This document shows, piece after piece, positions 42,830-51,962 of a stretch of 64,000 bases of DNA. The stretch is from Methylobacterium sp. 10 (lineage in GTDB: Bacteria > Pseudomonadota > Alphaproteobacteria > Rhizobiales > Beijerinckiaceae), in assembly GCF_000519085.1 (NCBI RefSeq), contig NZ_KI912577.1, positions 622,501 to 686,500 on the forward strand, in the 5' to 3' direction. Under the pieces are notes generated by a model. It was not told the DNA's origin, searched no databases, and saw nothing but the letters and a program-made list of their open reading frames with translations. Numbering within the stretch: the stretch's first letter is position 1; the number at the start of each line of letters is the position of its first letter. Position numbers and translations under genes: made by a program.

Positions 42830-42885
42830 TGCCATCTCCGTGGGCCGCGCCGCCCTCCCTGCCTCATAGGCCGGGTGCGGACGGC

Positions 42886-43665
42886 TTACCAGAGACGGAT
42901 CAGGCCGTAGCCGACACGCGCATCCACGATCTCGATGCCGAGGAGGCCGATGATGAAGAGGCTCGCCCGGAACACCGCCGGGCCGAAGGCGCTGGAGAAC
43001 AGAAAGAGGCCCGCCAGGATCAGGTTGACGTGCAGGGCCGCCCGGTCGGCGACGCGGCGCACCGGCTCGGGCAGCCAGGGCTGAAGGATGCCGTAGCCGT
43101 CGAGGCCCGGAAACGGCATCAGGTTGAGGATGATGGCTGTGCCCTGGAACAGGGCGGAGACGGCGAGCACCGCCCGGAGCGTGTCGGACTCCTCGCCCGT
43201 GAGGGAATAGAGCAGGGCGAGCGCGAGGAGGACGAGACCGTTCATCGCCGGGCCGGCCGCCGCCACGGCGGAGATCCAGACCTTGCTGCGCAGGAGATGG
43301 GTGTTCACGAACACGCGCCCGCCGGGAAACCCGATCCCTCCGAGAATCGTGAACAGCAGCGGCAGGACGATGGACGAGAGGGCGTCGGCATAAAGCCGCG
43401 GGTCCAGGGTGAGATAGCCGCTCTGCGGGATGTCCGCATCGCCCCCTTTCCAGGCAACGAAGGCATGGCCGAATTCGTGCAGACACAGGCTGAGCAGCCA
43501 GCCGGCTATCACGAAGACGAACGCCACACCCGAGCCCGCCACGGCGCCGGTCCCGATGGCGAGGCCGGTCCCGAGGAAGATCAGGGCGATGAGCAGGAAG
43601 TTCGCGCTGGGGCCGACCGGCACGGCCGCGGCTCGAACCTGGCTTGGCGGAAGCTCTGACGACAT
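42886..43665 (-). CDS. M50 family membrane zinc protease
   Basis: 259 residues from the ATG at 43665. Six membrane helices; the active-site motif is HEFGH in SLCLHEFGHAFVAWKGG and the third zinc ligand Asp in LMPFPGLDGYG. It has no PDZ or CBS domain, so it is the minimal SpoIVFB/site-2-like form. Substrate is probably a membrane protein. Confidence 0.9.
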   Translation of the reverse strand: MSSELPPSQVRAAAVPVGPSANFLLIALIFLGTGLAIGTGAVAGSGVAFVFVIAGWLLSLCLHEFGHAFVAWKGGDADIPQSGYLTLDPRLYADALSSIVLPLLFTILGGIGFPGGRVFVNTHLLRSKVWISAVAAAGPAMNGLVLLALALLYSLTGEESDTLRAVLAVSALFQGTAIILNLMPFPGLDGYGILQPWLPEPVRRVADRAALHVNLILAGLFLFSSAFGPAVFRASLFIIGLLGIEIVDARVGYGLIRLW

Positions 43666-43877
43666 CTCACCCCCGATGGAGCCTCGGACCGCAGGACGGG
43701 CGGCGGCGGGTCGAATTCCCAAATTCCGCCATTCCCGAACGCCTCATACGCTCGTAGCCCCGCGCGCGGCACCGTCGCATCGCGGGAGCTTCGTGCGCAT
43801 GACACGATCGGGTGGTGGTCTCAACAGCGCGCCGCCTTCGACCGCCCCTCCCATCCCATGAGCCAAGCCCGCCGCGA

Positions 43878-44711
43878 ATGATCCTGCTCCGCGTCATCCT
43901 GCTCGTCGCCCTCGGGCTCTCCGCCTCGGTCCTCGGCGCCCTGTACCTGTTCCAGCGCCATCTCATCTATCCCGGCGCCTTCGGGGCCGGCCTCGGCGAG
44001 GGCGAACGCGGGGTGCCGGCCGGGACGGAGGCGGTCACGGTGACGACGGCCGACGGACGCCGACTCTACGGCCTGTGGCGGGCGCCCGAACCCGGACGCG
44101 GCGTGGTGCTGACCTTCCACGGCAACGGCTCGCTGCCCGAACCGCATGCCGCGCGATTCTCGAGCGGGGTCTGGCGCGACGCCGGCTGGGGCACCCTCGC
44201 CATCGCCTATGGCGGCTATCCCGGCTCGACCGGCTCCCCGAGCGAGGCGGGCCTGATCGAGGACGGGATGGCTGCCTACCGCTTCGTGTCCAGTCGCGCC
44301 CCCGGTGCGCCCATCCTGCTCCACGGCCATTCCATGGGGGCGGCGGTGGCCGTGGCCGTGGCCGCGCGCGAGCCGCATCTCGGCCTCTATCTCGAAGCGC
44401 CCTTCGTCTCCCTCGCGCGCCTCGTTGGCGAACACTTCCCTCTGCTCCCCGGGCTGCTCCTGCGCGACACCTGGCGCTCGGATCGCCGCATCGGCGGGGC
44501 GGCGGGGCGCATCCTCATCGTCCACGGCACCGACGATCCCGTCATTCCCGTGGCGCATGGGCGCGACCTCGCGGCCATGGCCGGACCGAGGGCGAGATTC
44601 GTCGCCGTGCCGGGCGACCACGTCTCGCTCCTCGGCCAGCGTGACGCGGAGGCGGAAGCGACGTTCCGTCCCGTCAGGAGCGGCGATCCCATTCCGGGGA
44701 TGCCGCGTTGA
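43878..44711 (+). CDS. membrane-anchored alpha/beta hydrolase
   Basis: 277 residues from the ATG at 43878, with an N-terminal membrane helix (VILLVALGLSASVLGALYLF). Active-site motifs: VVLTFHGNGS, the nucleophile LHGHSMGAAVAVAV, the acid HGTDDPVIPV and the His in VPGDHVSL. It resembles YqkD/BEM46-type hydrolases facing the periplasm. Substrate unknown. The HNH-type gene follows 10 bases later. Confidence 0.85.
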   Translation: MILLRVILLVALGLSASVLGALYLFQRHLIYPGAFGAGLGEGERGVPAGTEAVTVTTADGRRLYGLWRAPEPGRGVVLTFHGNGSLPEPHAARFSSGVWRDAGWGTLAIAYGGYPGSTGSPSEAGLIEDGMAAYRFVSSRAPGAPILLHGHSMGAAVAVAVAAREPHLGLYLEAPFVSLARLVGEHFPLLPGLLLRDTWRSDRRIGGAAGRILIVHGTDDPVIPVAHGRDLAAMAGPRARFVAVPGDHVSLLGQRDAEAEATFRPVRSGDPIPGMPR

Positions 44712-44721
44712 TACCGGCAGG

Positions 44722-45105
44722 ATGGGAGACGGGGATTTGGGACGACGCGCCCGGCAATGGCGGGACGACGAGGAGAACGCGGACCGGTCGGCCGGTCCGG
44801 CGATCTGCCCGCTCTGCGAGAGGCCGATCCCGCCGCGCGCCAAATCGAGCCTGCATCATCTCACACCCAAGCTGAAGGGCGGCGCGAAAGCCGGCACCGT
44901 CCGCCTGCACCAGATCTGCCATTCGGCGATCCATGCCCGCTACAGCGAGGCCGAGATCGCCCGCCGCCTCGCCGATATCGAGGTTCTGCGGGCCGATCCC
45001 GAGATCAGCGGCTTCCTCGCCTGGGTGCGGACCAAGCCGGATGATTTCCACGCCGCCACGCGGATGACGCGGGCTCGCAAGCTCTCGCGTCGCAAGGTTT
45101 CCTGA
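44722..45105 (+). CDS. HNH-type zinc protein
   Basis: 127 residues. CPLCERPIPPRAKSSLHHLT and LHQICHSAIHARYSE show the C-x2-C...HH...C-H-x3-H layout of HNH endonucleases. In this compact form the nuclease activity is plausible but not certain. It follows the hydrolase by 10 bases. Confidence 0.75.
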   Translation: MGDGDLGRRARQWRDDEENADRSAGPAICPLCERPIPPRAKSSLHHLTPKLKGGAKAGTVRLHQICHSAIHARYSEAEIARRLADIEVLRADPEISGFLAWVRTKPDDFHAATRMTRARKLSRRKVS

Positions 45106-45464
45106 CGTCCCGCCATTTCGGGGGCCGGCCGGGGCGGATCGAAGTGCCCGCTGCCCTGCGCCGGGCCCTCGATATCATCTCCCAGAACGACGACACCAAG
45201 AGCTTCCGGCCGCAGCTGACCCTGCAATCGGATATCCCCTTCATTCCCCAGCCGCCCAATGCCCGAAGCAACTGGTTTCCAGGGACGCTGCTCAAGCAGC
45301 GCGACAACACCGTCGCCTCCTTCGTGGAATACGACCTCACGGATTGGCTGACCGCCTATGTTCGTGACCGTCGCATCGCCCCGGACCTTCATTCTGTCCG
45401 CCTCCCTCGACTTTTGAGGGAGCGGGAGTGGGCGGGGCTCCCCAAACCGGGGACGGAGCGGTGT
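45106..45464 (+). other. region with a weak reading frame after the HNH gene
   Basis: A GTG at 45144 opens a frame (IISQNDDTKSFRPQLTLQSD, FPGTLLKQRDNTVASFVEYD) that looks protein-like for 75 residues, then runs antisense into the lipocalin-like gene, ending at 45611. It may be the remnant of a larger gene. No family is recognised. Confidence 0.3.
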
Positions 45465-45956
45465 TCAGGGATACCGCTCCCAGACGAGGGTAATGACGCT
45501 CGTCCGTCCATCGACGTTGAATTTGAAGGGTGGGGTCGTCAGCGTGATCCGGCCGTCCTTGAATTCCACATCCCTCACCTGCGAGGTTCCGGTCCAGGCC
45601 TCGTTCCATGACGTGTCGATGGCGTGCGTGATCTTTTGGCCGTCGAGCTCGTACGTGCCAGCGTAAGCGAAGAACGATTTGTGCAAGCGGATGCGGTCCT
45701 CATCGGTCATCTTGTCGTTCGCGATGGGCTTCACGCGCCCATCGAAGGCGCAGATCACCATCATGCGCCCGTCCTTGCCGTAGGTGAGCCAACCGCTGGG
45801 GCGGGGTCCACCGTAAGCGTCGATCATCTCGTTGGTGTCGACGATTCTGCGGGTGGCATTCGCGAGGCGCCACGTTCCATGAATGTCGTGCGCTTCGAGC
45901 GCACAGGCAGACGAGGCAACGAAGCACCACGCTGCGGCGGGAACACATATTTTCAC
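45465..45956 (-). CDS. exported lipocalin-like protein
   Basis: 163 residues from a GTG at 45956 with GGGAGGGA upstream; the longer ATG frame lacks one. The signal peptide is KICVPAAAWCFVASSACA. The mature protein begins with the lipocalin start IHGTWRL and has strands YGKDGRMMVICAFDG and AYAGTYELDGQKITHAID, fitting the short lipocalin_5 family, and ends VITLVWER. Ligand unknown. Confidence 0.75.
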   Translation of the reverse strand: MKICVPAAAWCFVASSACALEAHDIHGTWRLANATRRIVDTNEMIDAYGGPRPSGWLTYGKDGRMMVICAFDGRVKPIANDKMTDEDRIRLHKSFFAYAGTYELDGQKITHAIDTSWNEAWTGTSQVRDVEFKDGRITLTTPPFKFNVDGRTSVITLVWERYP

Positions 45957-46163
45957 GAGTCCCTCCCCTGTCTTTCGGCTCGCCAACGGCGAAACGCGAC
46001 AAGTTATGCGAATACTTGATATTCCGCCATGGGATCGAAGATTTCACGGCGCGGACCGGCCGCCGCGGGTTATCCGGCATCCGAGCCCTCGCGTTGACCG
46101 GGCATTCGGCATGGATCAAGGACAACCGCATCAGCCGCAGCCGGCGTTAACCCCGGATCGGCC

Positions 46164-47291
46164 ATGCTCGTCCCCGGATCTCGACGGAGTGCAGCTTTGG
46201 CGCCAGCGACCCAAATCCCAGGCCCCGGCGCCGAGGAGGCCCTGAGACTCGCCTGGGTCGATGTCGCCAAGGGCCTCTGCATCGTCCTCGTGGTGATGAT
46301 GCACTCGACCCTCGGCACCGGCAACGAGATGGGTGGCGAAGGCTTCCTCCACACCGTCGTCGCCTTCGCCAAGCCGTTCCGCATCCCCGATTTCTTCCTC
46401 CTGTCGGGTCTGTTCGTCGGCCGCGTGATCGACCGGGACTGGCGCGTCTTCGCCGACCGGCGGGTGGTCCATTTCGCTTACTTCTACCTGCTCTGGGTCC
46501 TCATCCAATCGGCGGTGAAGTACGGCCAGATCGTCGACGGCGCCGGGCCGGGGGCTTTTCTCGCCCATCTCGCCCACGCTTTGGTGGAGCCCTATTCCAC
46601 CCTCTGGTTCATCTACCTGCTCGCCGTGTTCTCGGTGCTGACGAAGCTCCTGCGGGGCCTGCATCCGGCGCTCCTCCTCGGCGGGGCCGCCCTGCTCCAG
46701 AGCCTCCCCCTCGAAGGATACTCGGATCTCGTCACCGAATTCTGCGGCCGCTACGTCTGGTTCGTCGCCGGCTACCTGTTCGCGGACCGGATCTTCCGGT
46801 TCGCCGGCCTCGTCCAGCGCCGCCCCCTCGCCGCCCTCGGCGGCCTCGCGGCCTGGGCCGTGGTGAACGGCGTCTTCGCCTTCACCGCCACCGGCCACGC
46901 GACCTTCCCGACCCTGGGGAGCCTGCCCCTCGTCAGCCTCGCCCTCGGCGGCGCCGGAGCGCTCGCCATCGTGGCCGCCGGCGCCCTCCTGACCCTCGCG
47001 GGCGGGCCGGTCACGGCGGCGCTCAGAGCCTGCGGCGAGCGCTCGATCGTCATTTACCTCGCGTTCTTCCTGCCCATGGCGGCCACGCGAACGCTCATCG
47101 TGAAGACCGGCGCCATCACCGATATCGGGCTCGCCAGCCTCACCGTGACGATCGTCGCCGTGCTCGTCCCCCTCGCCATCGAACGAGCGGTGCGCCACAC
47201 GCCGTTCGTCTTCCTGTTCCGCCGCCCGGCGGCGTTCCACATCGTCGCGGAAACCCCGCCTCGATCCGCGAGGACGGCGGCGGCGCGCTGA
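46164..47291 (+). CDS. acyltransferase-3 family membrane protein
   Basis: 375 residues, ten or so membrane helices. WVDVAKGLCIVLVVMMHST carries the conserved Asp-x-x-[KR]-G and the His near the first helix, followed by FRIPDFFLLSGLFVGR, as in OpgC/OafB-type acyltransferases. Such proteins transfer acyl groups to surface polysaccharides. It is convergent with the response regulator, two bases apart at their ends. Confidence 0.85.
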   Translation: MLVPGSRRSAALAPATQIPGPGAEEALRLAWVDVAKGLCIVLVVMMHSTLGTGNEMGGEGFLHTVVAFAKPFRIPDFFLLSGLFVGRVIDRDWRVFADRRVVHFAYFYLLWVLIQSAVKYGQIVDGAGPGAFLAHLAHALVEPYSTLWFIYLLAVFSVLTKLLRGLHPALLLGGAALLQSLPLEGYSDLVTEFCGRYVWFVAGYLFADRIFRFAGLVQRRPLAALGGLAAWAVVNGVFAFTATGHATFPTLGSLPLVSLALGGAGALAIVAAGALLTLAGGPVTAALRACGERSIVIYLAFFLPMAATRTLIVKTGAITDIGLASLTVTIVAVLVPLAIERAVRHTPFVFLFRRPAAFHIVAETPPRSARTAAAR

Positions 47292-47293
47292 AA

Positions 47294-48196
47294 TCAGGCC
47301 TGATCGTCGATGTAGCGGGAGGCGATCATCGAGGCGGCGGTGCGGTTCTCCACGCCGAGCTTGGCGTAGATGCTTTCCAGATGCTTCGTCACCGTGCGCG
47401 GCGACAGGCCGAGGATTTCGCCGATGTCGCGGCTCGCCTTGCCCCGCGACAGCCAGAACAGCACGTCGGCCTCGCGGGCGGTGATCGGCAGGTTGCCGCG
47501 CAGGCGCTCGATGCCGCTGGCGGAGGCGTCGCGGGAGAGGCGCAGCAGTACCTCGTCGCCGGTGGTGCCGATGAGGCTGAGGCTGTGGGCGGCCCCCTCC
47601 GCATCCAGGAGGAGGACGGCGGCGGCATTGCCCCCCTTGAGCTGCTCGGCGAGCCAGGCGCGGCCGGTCTCCGGCAGGCGCGCACCCCCGTCGCCGAGCT
47701 TGGCCAGCACGCGGGCGGCCTGCGGCGTGCTCCAGAGGACGACACCCTGTCGGTCCACCGCGAAGAGCGTGCGGCCCGTGGTGTCGAGAGCGGCGCGCGC
47801 GCTCTGGGCCGCCCGCGCGCTCGCCAGATGCACGCGGATGCGGGCCAGGATCTCGTCCGGGGCGATGGGCTTGGTGACGTAATCGCTGCCGCCCGCCTCC
47901 AGGCCCTTCACGATATGCTCGGTCTCGGAGAGGCCGGTCATGAAGATCACCGGCACCAGGGCGAGGTCGCTGCGCGCCTTCAGGCGGCGGCAGGTCTCGA
48001 ACCCGTCCATGCCGGGCATCATCGCATCGAGCAGGATGATGTCGGGGGTGATCTCCTCCACCAGCGCCAAGGCGAGATCGCCGGCCACCGCCACCAGGAC
48101 GGTGGCGCCGGAGCGCTCGATCGCCTCGGTGAGGAAGCTCAGGGTCTCGGGGGAATCGTCCACGACGAGGACGATGTCGCGCTGCATCTCAGCCAT
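47294..48196 (-). CDS. response regulator with LuxR-type output, PAS-like middle
   Basis: 300 residues from the ATG at 48196. REC domain (VVDDSPETLSFLTEAIERSG, phosphoacceptor LLDAMMPGMDG, VTKPIAPDE), a PAS-like middle (GRTLFAVDRQGVVLWSTPQA) and a C-terminal LuxR helix-turn-helix (GEILGLSPRTVTKHLESIYA). Its start lies inside the end of the permease-kinase gene (8-base overlap), making it the cognate output. It probably activates the urt/fmd/amiE genes on the other side of the kinase. Confidence 0.9.
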   Translation of the reverse strand: MAEMQRDIVLVVDDSPETLSFLTEAIERSGATVLVAVAGDLALALVEEITPDIILLDAMMPGMDGFETCRRLKARSDLALVPVIFMTGLSETEHIVKGLEAGGSDYVTKPIAPDEILARIRVHLASARAAQSARAALDTTGRTLFAVDRQGVVLWSTPQAARVLAKLGDGGARLPETGRAWLAEQLKGGNAAAVLLLDAEGAAHSLSLIGTTGDEVLLRLSRDASASGIERLRGNLPITAREADVLFWLSRGKASRDIGEILGLSPRTVTKHLESIYAKLGVENRTAASMIASRYIDDQA

Positions 48197-51100
48197 CGCG
48201 CATCCCTTCGAGGACGCGCACGTAGCGCCGGAGATCGTAGGAGGCGACGAGGCCGCGCATCTGCGCGGCGATCTCGGCTGGGATGGCGGCGTGGCCTTCG
48301 AGCTCGGTGAGCTTGGCCTCGATGCCGCGGACATGGCCGATCCGGCCGAGGCGGATCAGCTCGGCGATGTGGTCCTGGCGCAGGGAGGCCCCGCCGTTCC
48401 CGCTCCCCGGGGAGGCCTTCGCCGCGGCGGCGGGGAGCGGGGCGGGCTGGCCCAGGGCCAGCAGCCGCTCGATGCGCTCCAGGAAATCGCGCAGGTCGAA
48501 GGGTTTGGGGATGATCTCGTCATGCGGGGCGTCGTCGCCCCGGATCGGGCTGATCTCGTGGACGTTGGCGGACATGATGGCGATGCGGGACGAGAGCCCG
48601 GCATCGCGCAGGGCCTTGGCCACGGCCCAGCCGCTCATCCCCGGCATGGCGATGTCGAGGAGGATGATGTCGGGCCGCCGCTCCATCGCCTGCGCCAGGC
48701 AATGCGGCCCGTCGGGGGATTCCAGCACGACGAGGCCGAGGGGTTCGAGCACGTCGCGCATGAGCGCACGATGCGCGGAATCGTCGTCGGCCACCAGGAC
48801 CACGCGGGGCGGCCCGTCATGGGCCGGCTTGGCCCGTCGATGGCCGCCGACGGGCTCGGGCGCCTCCACGGGCCTGGGACCGGTCGGCCGATGCATCGAG
48901 GCGAGCATGAGCCGGAGGCTGAAGCAGGTGCCGCGTCCGACCTCGCTCGTGACGGTGATCTCGCCGCCCATCACCTGGGCGAGGAGATGGGCGATGGTGA
49001 GCCCGAGCCCCGTACCGGGCGTATTGCGCGCGGCCGGCAGCGAGCCGCGCTCGAAGGGTCCGAAGATCCGCTGGAGGTCGCCCTCGGGGATGCCGAGGCC
49101 GCTGTCGCGGATCGAGAACACCGCCACCTGGCTGCGATAGCTCATCTCCAGGGAGACCCAGCCGGTTTCGGTGAACTTGATCGCGTTGGAGAGGAGGTTG
49201 AGGAGAATCTGGCGCAGGCGCTTCTCGTCCGCCGCCACCACGGCCGGCAGCATGGGCGGGCGCGAGAATCGGAATTCGAGGCCGGCGGCGTTGGCCTGGA
49301 GCCGGACCATGTCGACGATCTGGTCCAGGAAATCCACGAGGCGGAACTCGTTGCGGTGGATCTGGAGACGCCCCGCCTCCATGCGGGAAATGTCGAGGAG
49401 CCCGTCGATCAGGCCCGACAGGTGCTGGGCGCTGCGCCGGATGACGCGGATGCCGTTGCGGCGGGCCATGGGGATGTCGTCGTCGCCCTCCAGCAATTGC
49501 GCGTAGCCGAGGACGGCGTTGAGCGGGGTGCGCAGTTCGTGGCTCATGCCCACCACGTAGCGGCTCTTGGCGAGGTTGGCGGCCTCCGCCGTCTCCTTGG
49601 CCTGCTGCAGCTTGGCGTCGGTGATCTTGTGGGCCTCGATCTCGGCCTCGTAGAGGGCGGTCTGGCGGGCGGTCTCCTCCTGCGCCACGCGGCGGCTCTC
49701 CTGGGCGAGGACGAACAGCCAGGCGACGATGCCGAGGATCACCACGAGGATGAAGAACACGCTGGTCAGCGCCGCGCGCAGGGTCTCGCCGTGCTCGGGC
49801 TGGGCAGTGGCGATGCCGGCATGGACGATCCCGAGGATCAGCCCGATCACCGACACCAGCGTGACCATCAGCGCGAGGTAGCGCCCGAGCGGCGCCCCGA
49901 TCCAGGCGGCGGTCTTGGCCGGCATGATCCGGGTCAAGGCGCTCTGGGCCTGGGCCTCCAGGCGGCCATGCGGCTTGCACAGGTCGCCGCAGCGGGCGTC
50001 CAGCGAGCAGCAGAGCGAGCAGATCGGCCCGGCATAGGCCGGGCAATGGGCCATGTCCTCCCCCTCGAACGGGTGCTCGCAGACGGTGCACTGGATCTCC
50101 GGGCGGCCGCCCCAATCGGCGATGGCGGGCCTCGCCAGATAGTAGCGCCCGCCGGTGGCGAAGGCGATGGCGGGGGCCGCGGCGAAGGCGGTGACGAGGG
50201 AGAGCAGCGGCGCGAAGTTCTGGAGTCCCGCGCCGAGCAGGCCCGCATGGGCGAGGAAGCCGGCGAGCAGCGCCAGGGCCGAGGCGCCGGTGCCCACCGG
50301 ATTCACGGCATAGAGATGCGCCCGCTTGAACTCGATGCCCGGCGGCGACAGGCCGAGAGGCTTGTTGACGGCGAGATCCGCCGAGAGCGCGCCGACCCAG
50401 GCCGACACCACCACCGCATAGAGCGAGAGCGTGCTGGCGAGGGTCTTGTCGATGCCGAGCTCCATCAGCAGCAGCGCGATGGCGACGTTGAAGACGAGCC
50501 AGACCACGCGCCCGGGATGGCTGTGGGTGAGGCGCGAGAAGAAGTTCGACCAGGCGATCGAGCCGGCATAGGCGTTGGTGACGTTGATCTTGAGCTGCGA
50601 GATCACCACGAACAGGCCGGTGAGGAGCACCGCCCCCTCCCGCGACGGCATGACGGTGCCGAAGGCGACCACGTACATCTGCGTCGGCTCGGCCGCCTGT
50701 TCGTGCGGCACGCCCTGCCCCAGGGCCAGCACCGCCAGGAAGGCGCCGAGCATGATCTTGAACATGCCGGGCAGGATCCAGCCCGCCCCGGCCCCGAGCA
50801 CGGCGAGCCACCAACGCGGATTGCTCCCCGATTCGGATGTCTCGGCCGGCGGCACGAAGCGGAGGAAATCCACCTGCTCGCCGATCTGGGCCAACAGCGC
50901 GAGGAGGATGCCGGACGCGAGGCCGAACTGGGCGAGGTCGAAGCCCGAGACCGGGTAGCCCAGGACCGTGGAGATCGAGCCGACCGCTTCCGAGGCTCCC
51001 GGATAGGACAGGAGGTTGCCGAAGGCGGGACCGCCCTTCCACGCGATGAAGCCGAGCGGCAGCAGGTTGAGCCCGATCCAGAGCGGCTGCGTCCAGATCT

Positions 51101-51623
51101 GGAACCGGCTGATCAGGCTGATCCCGTAGACGACGAGGGGAATCACCACCACCGCGCTCACGACGTAGCCGATCCCCAGCGGCAGGCCGAGGCAGAGCTG
51201 CAGCGCCAGAGCCATGATCGACGCCTCGATGGCGAAGAACAGGAAGGTGAAGCTCGCATAGATCAGCGAGGTGATGGTGGAGCCGAGATAGCCGAAGCCG
51301 GCCCCGCGGGTGAGGAGATCGATGTCGACGCCGTAGCGCGCGGCATAGAGGCTGATCGGCACGGCGGTGGCGAAGATCAGCACGCCCACGAACAGCACCG
51401 CCGTCACCGTGTTGGTGAAGCCGGTGGCCAGAACCAGGGTGCCGCCGATCGCCTCCAGCGCCAGGAACGAGAGCGACCCCAGCGCCGTCTGCGCCACCTG
51501 CAGGCTCGACCAGCGCCGCGCCTTCTTGGCGGTGAAGCGAAGTGCGTAATCCTCGAGCGTCTCGTCCGCGACGAAGCGGTTATAGGCTCGCCGGATCGGG
51601 GGAATCTGCTGGCGGCCGCTCAT
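48189..51623 (-). CDS. permease-fused hybrid histidine kinase
   Basis: 1144 residues. Residues 1-500 form a 12-helix NCS1/cytosine-permease-like transporter (VAQTALGSLSFLALEAIGGT, INVTNAYAGSIAWSNFF). A cytosolic Cys cluster follows (C512, C515, C527, C535, C538, C539, C545, C549 and H552). Two more helices (about 583-602, 620-640) lead to HisKA (phospho-His695 in SHELRTPLN), HATPase (LLNLLSNAIKFTETG, TGLGLTIAHL), a receiver (Asp990 in IILLDIAMPG) and a helical tail. The layout implies a sensor that reads substrate binding or flux. It diverges from urtA; its partner regulator overlaps its 3' end. Confidence 0.9.
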   Translation of the reverse strand: MSGRQQIPPIRRAYNRFVADETLEDYALRFTAKKARRWSSLQVAQTALGSLSFLALEAIGGTLVLATGFTNTVTAVLFVGVLIFATAVPISLYAARYGVDIDLLTRGAGFGYLGSTITSLIYASFTFLFFAIEASIMALALQLCLGLPLGIGYVVSAVVVIPLVVYGISLISRFQIWTQPLWIGLNLLPLGFIAWKGGPAFGNLLSYPGASEAVGSISTVLGYPVSGFDLAQFGLASGILLALLAQIGEQVDFLRFVPPAETSESGSNPRWWLAVLGAGAGWILPGMFKIMLGAFLAVLALGQGVPHEQAAEPTQMYVVAFGTVMPSREGAVLLTGLFVVISQLKINVTNAYAGSIAWSNFFSRLTHSHPGRVVWLVFNVAIALLLMELGIDKTLASTLSLYAVVVSAWVGALSADLAVNKPLGLSPPGIEFKRAHLYAVNPVGTGASALALLAGFLAHAGLLGAGLQNFAPLLSLVTAFAAAPAIAFATGGRYYLARPAIADWGGRPEIQCTVCEHPFEGEDMAHCPAYAGPICSLCCSLDARCGDLCKPHGRLEAQAQSALTRIMPAKTAAWIGAPLGRYLALMVTLVSVIGLILGIVHAGIATAQPEHGETLRAALTSVFFILVVILGIVAWLFVLAQESRRVAQEETARQTALYEAEIEAHKITDAKLQQAKETAEAANLAKSRYVVGMSHELRTPLNAVLGYAQLLEGDDDIPMARRNGIRVIRRSAQHLSGLIDGLLDISRMEAGRLQIHRNEFRLVDFLDQIVDMVRLQANAAGLEFRFSRPPMLPAVVAADEKRLRQILLNLLSNAIKFTETGWVSLEMSYRSQVAVFSIRDSGLGIPEGDLQRIFGPFERGSLPAARNTPGTGLGLTIAHLLAQVMGGEITVTSEVGRGTCFSLRLMLASMHRPTGPRPVEAPEPVGGHRRAKPAHDGPPRVVLVADDDSAHRALMRDVLEPLGLVVLESPDGPHCLAQAMERRPDIILLDIAMPGMSGWAVAKALRDAGLSSRIAIMSANVHEISPIRGDDAPHDEIIPKPFDLRDFLERIERLLALGQPAPLPAAAAKASPGSGNGGASLRQDHIAELIRLGRIGHVRGIEAKLTELEGHAAIPAEIAAQMRGLVASYDLRRYVRVLEGMRDG

Positions 51624-51962
51624 GGGGTCGTTCAGTCTGCCCGGTCGGCGTCACGTGTGAGAAAGGCCGGCCCGCATGCGGTCGCGGGCAAACGTCGGTC
51701 ATTGAGCAATCCCCGTGCCGCGGGGCCGGGAGACATTGGTACACCAGGAGAGCCGCGTCGAGGCCTCCCTTCACAGGGAAGGCATGCCCCGCACGGGGAA
51801 AATCGTTCTCCGGGGCGCGCGGGAGGCGAGGCGCGCAGCCTCCCTCCCTACGCAAAACAGCGTATATGCTGCGCCGCGCCATCCCGCCTAGCTTCCGCCA
51901 TCCGCAACGGCCCGCCTTATGCAGGAGCCGGCGGGATATCTCGTGGAAGGGGTTCACGCACG
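51624..51962. other. divergent control region between kinase and urtA
   Basis: Holds both promoters. No clear sigma-54 (GG-N10-GC) or operator match was found by eye. Frames crossing it are antisense or unspecific. Confidence 0.35.

Noticed and set aside
47940..51960. Very long plus-strand open frame (to 53222) seemingly encoding about 1760 residues
   Set aside because: All but its last 420 codons are antisense to the permease-kinase; only the urtA part from 51963 is protein-like.
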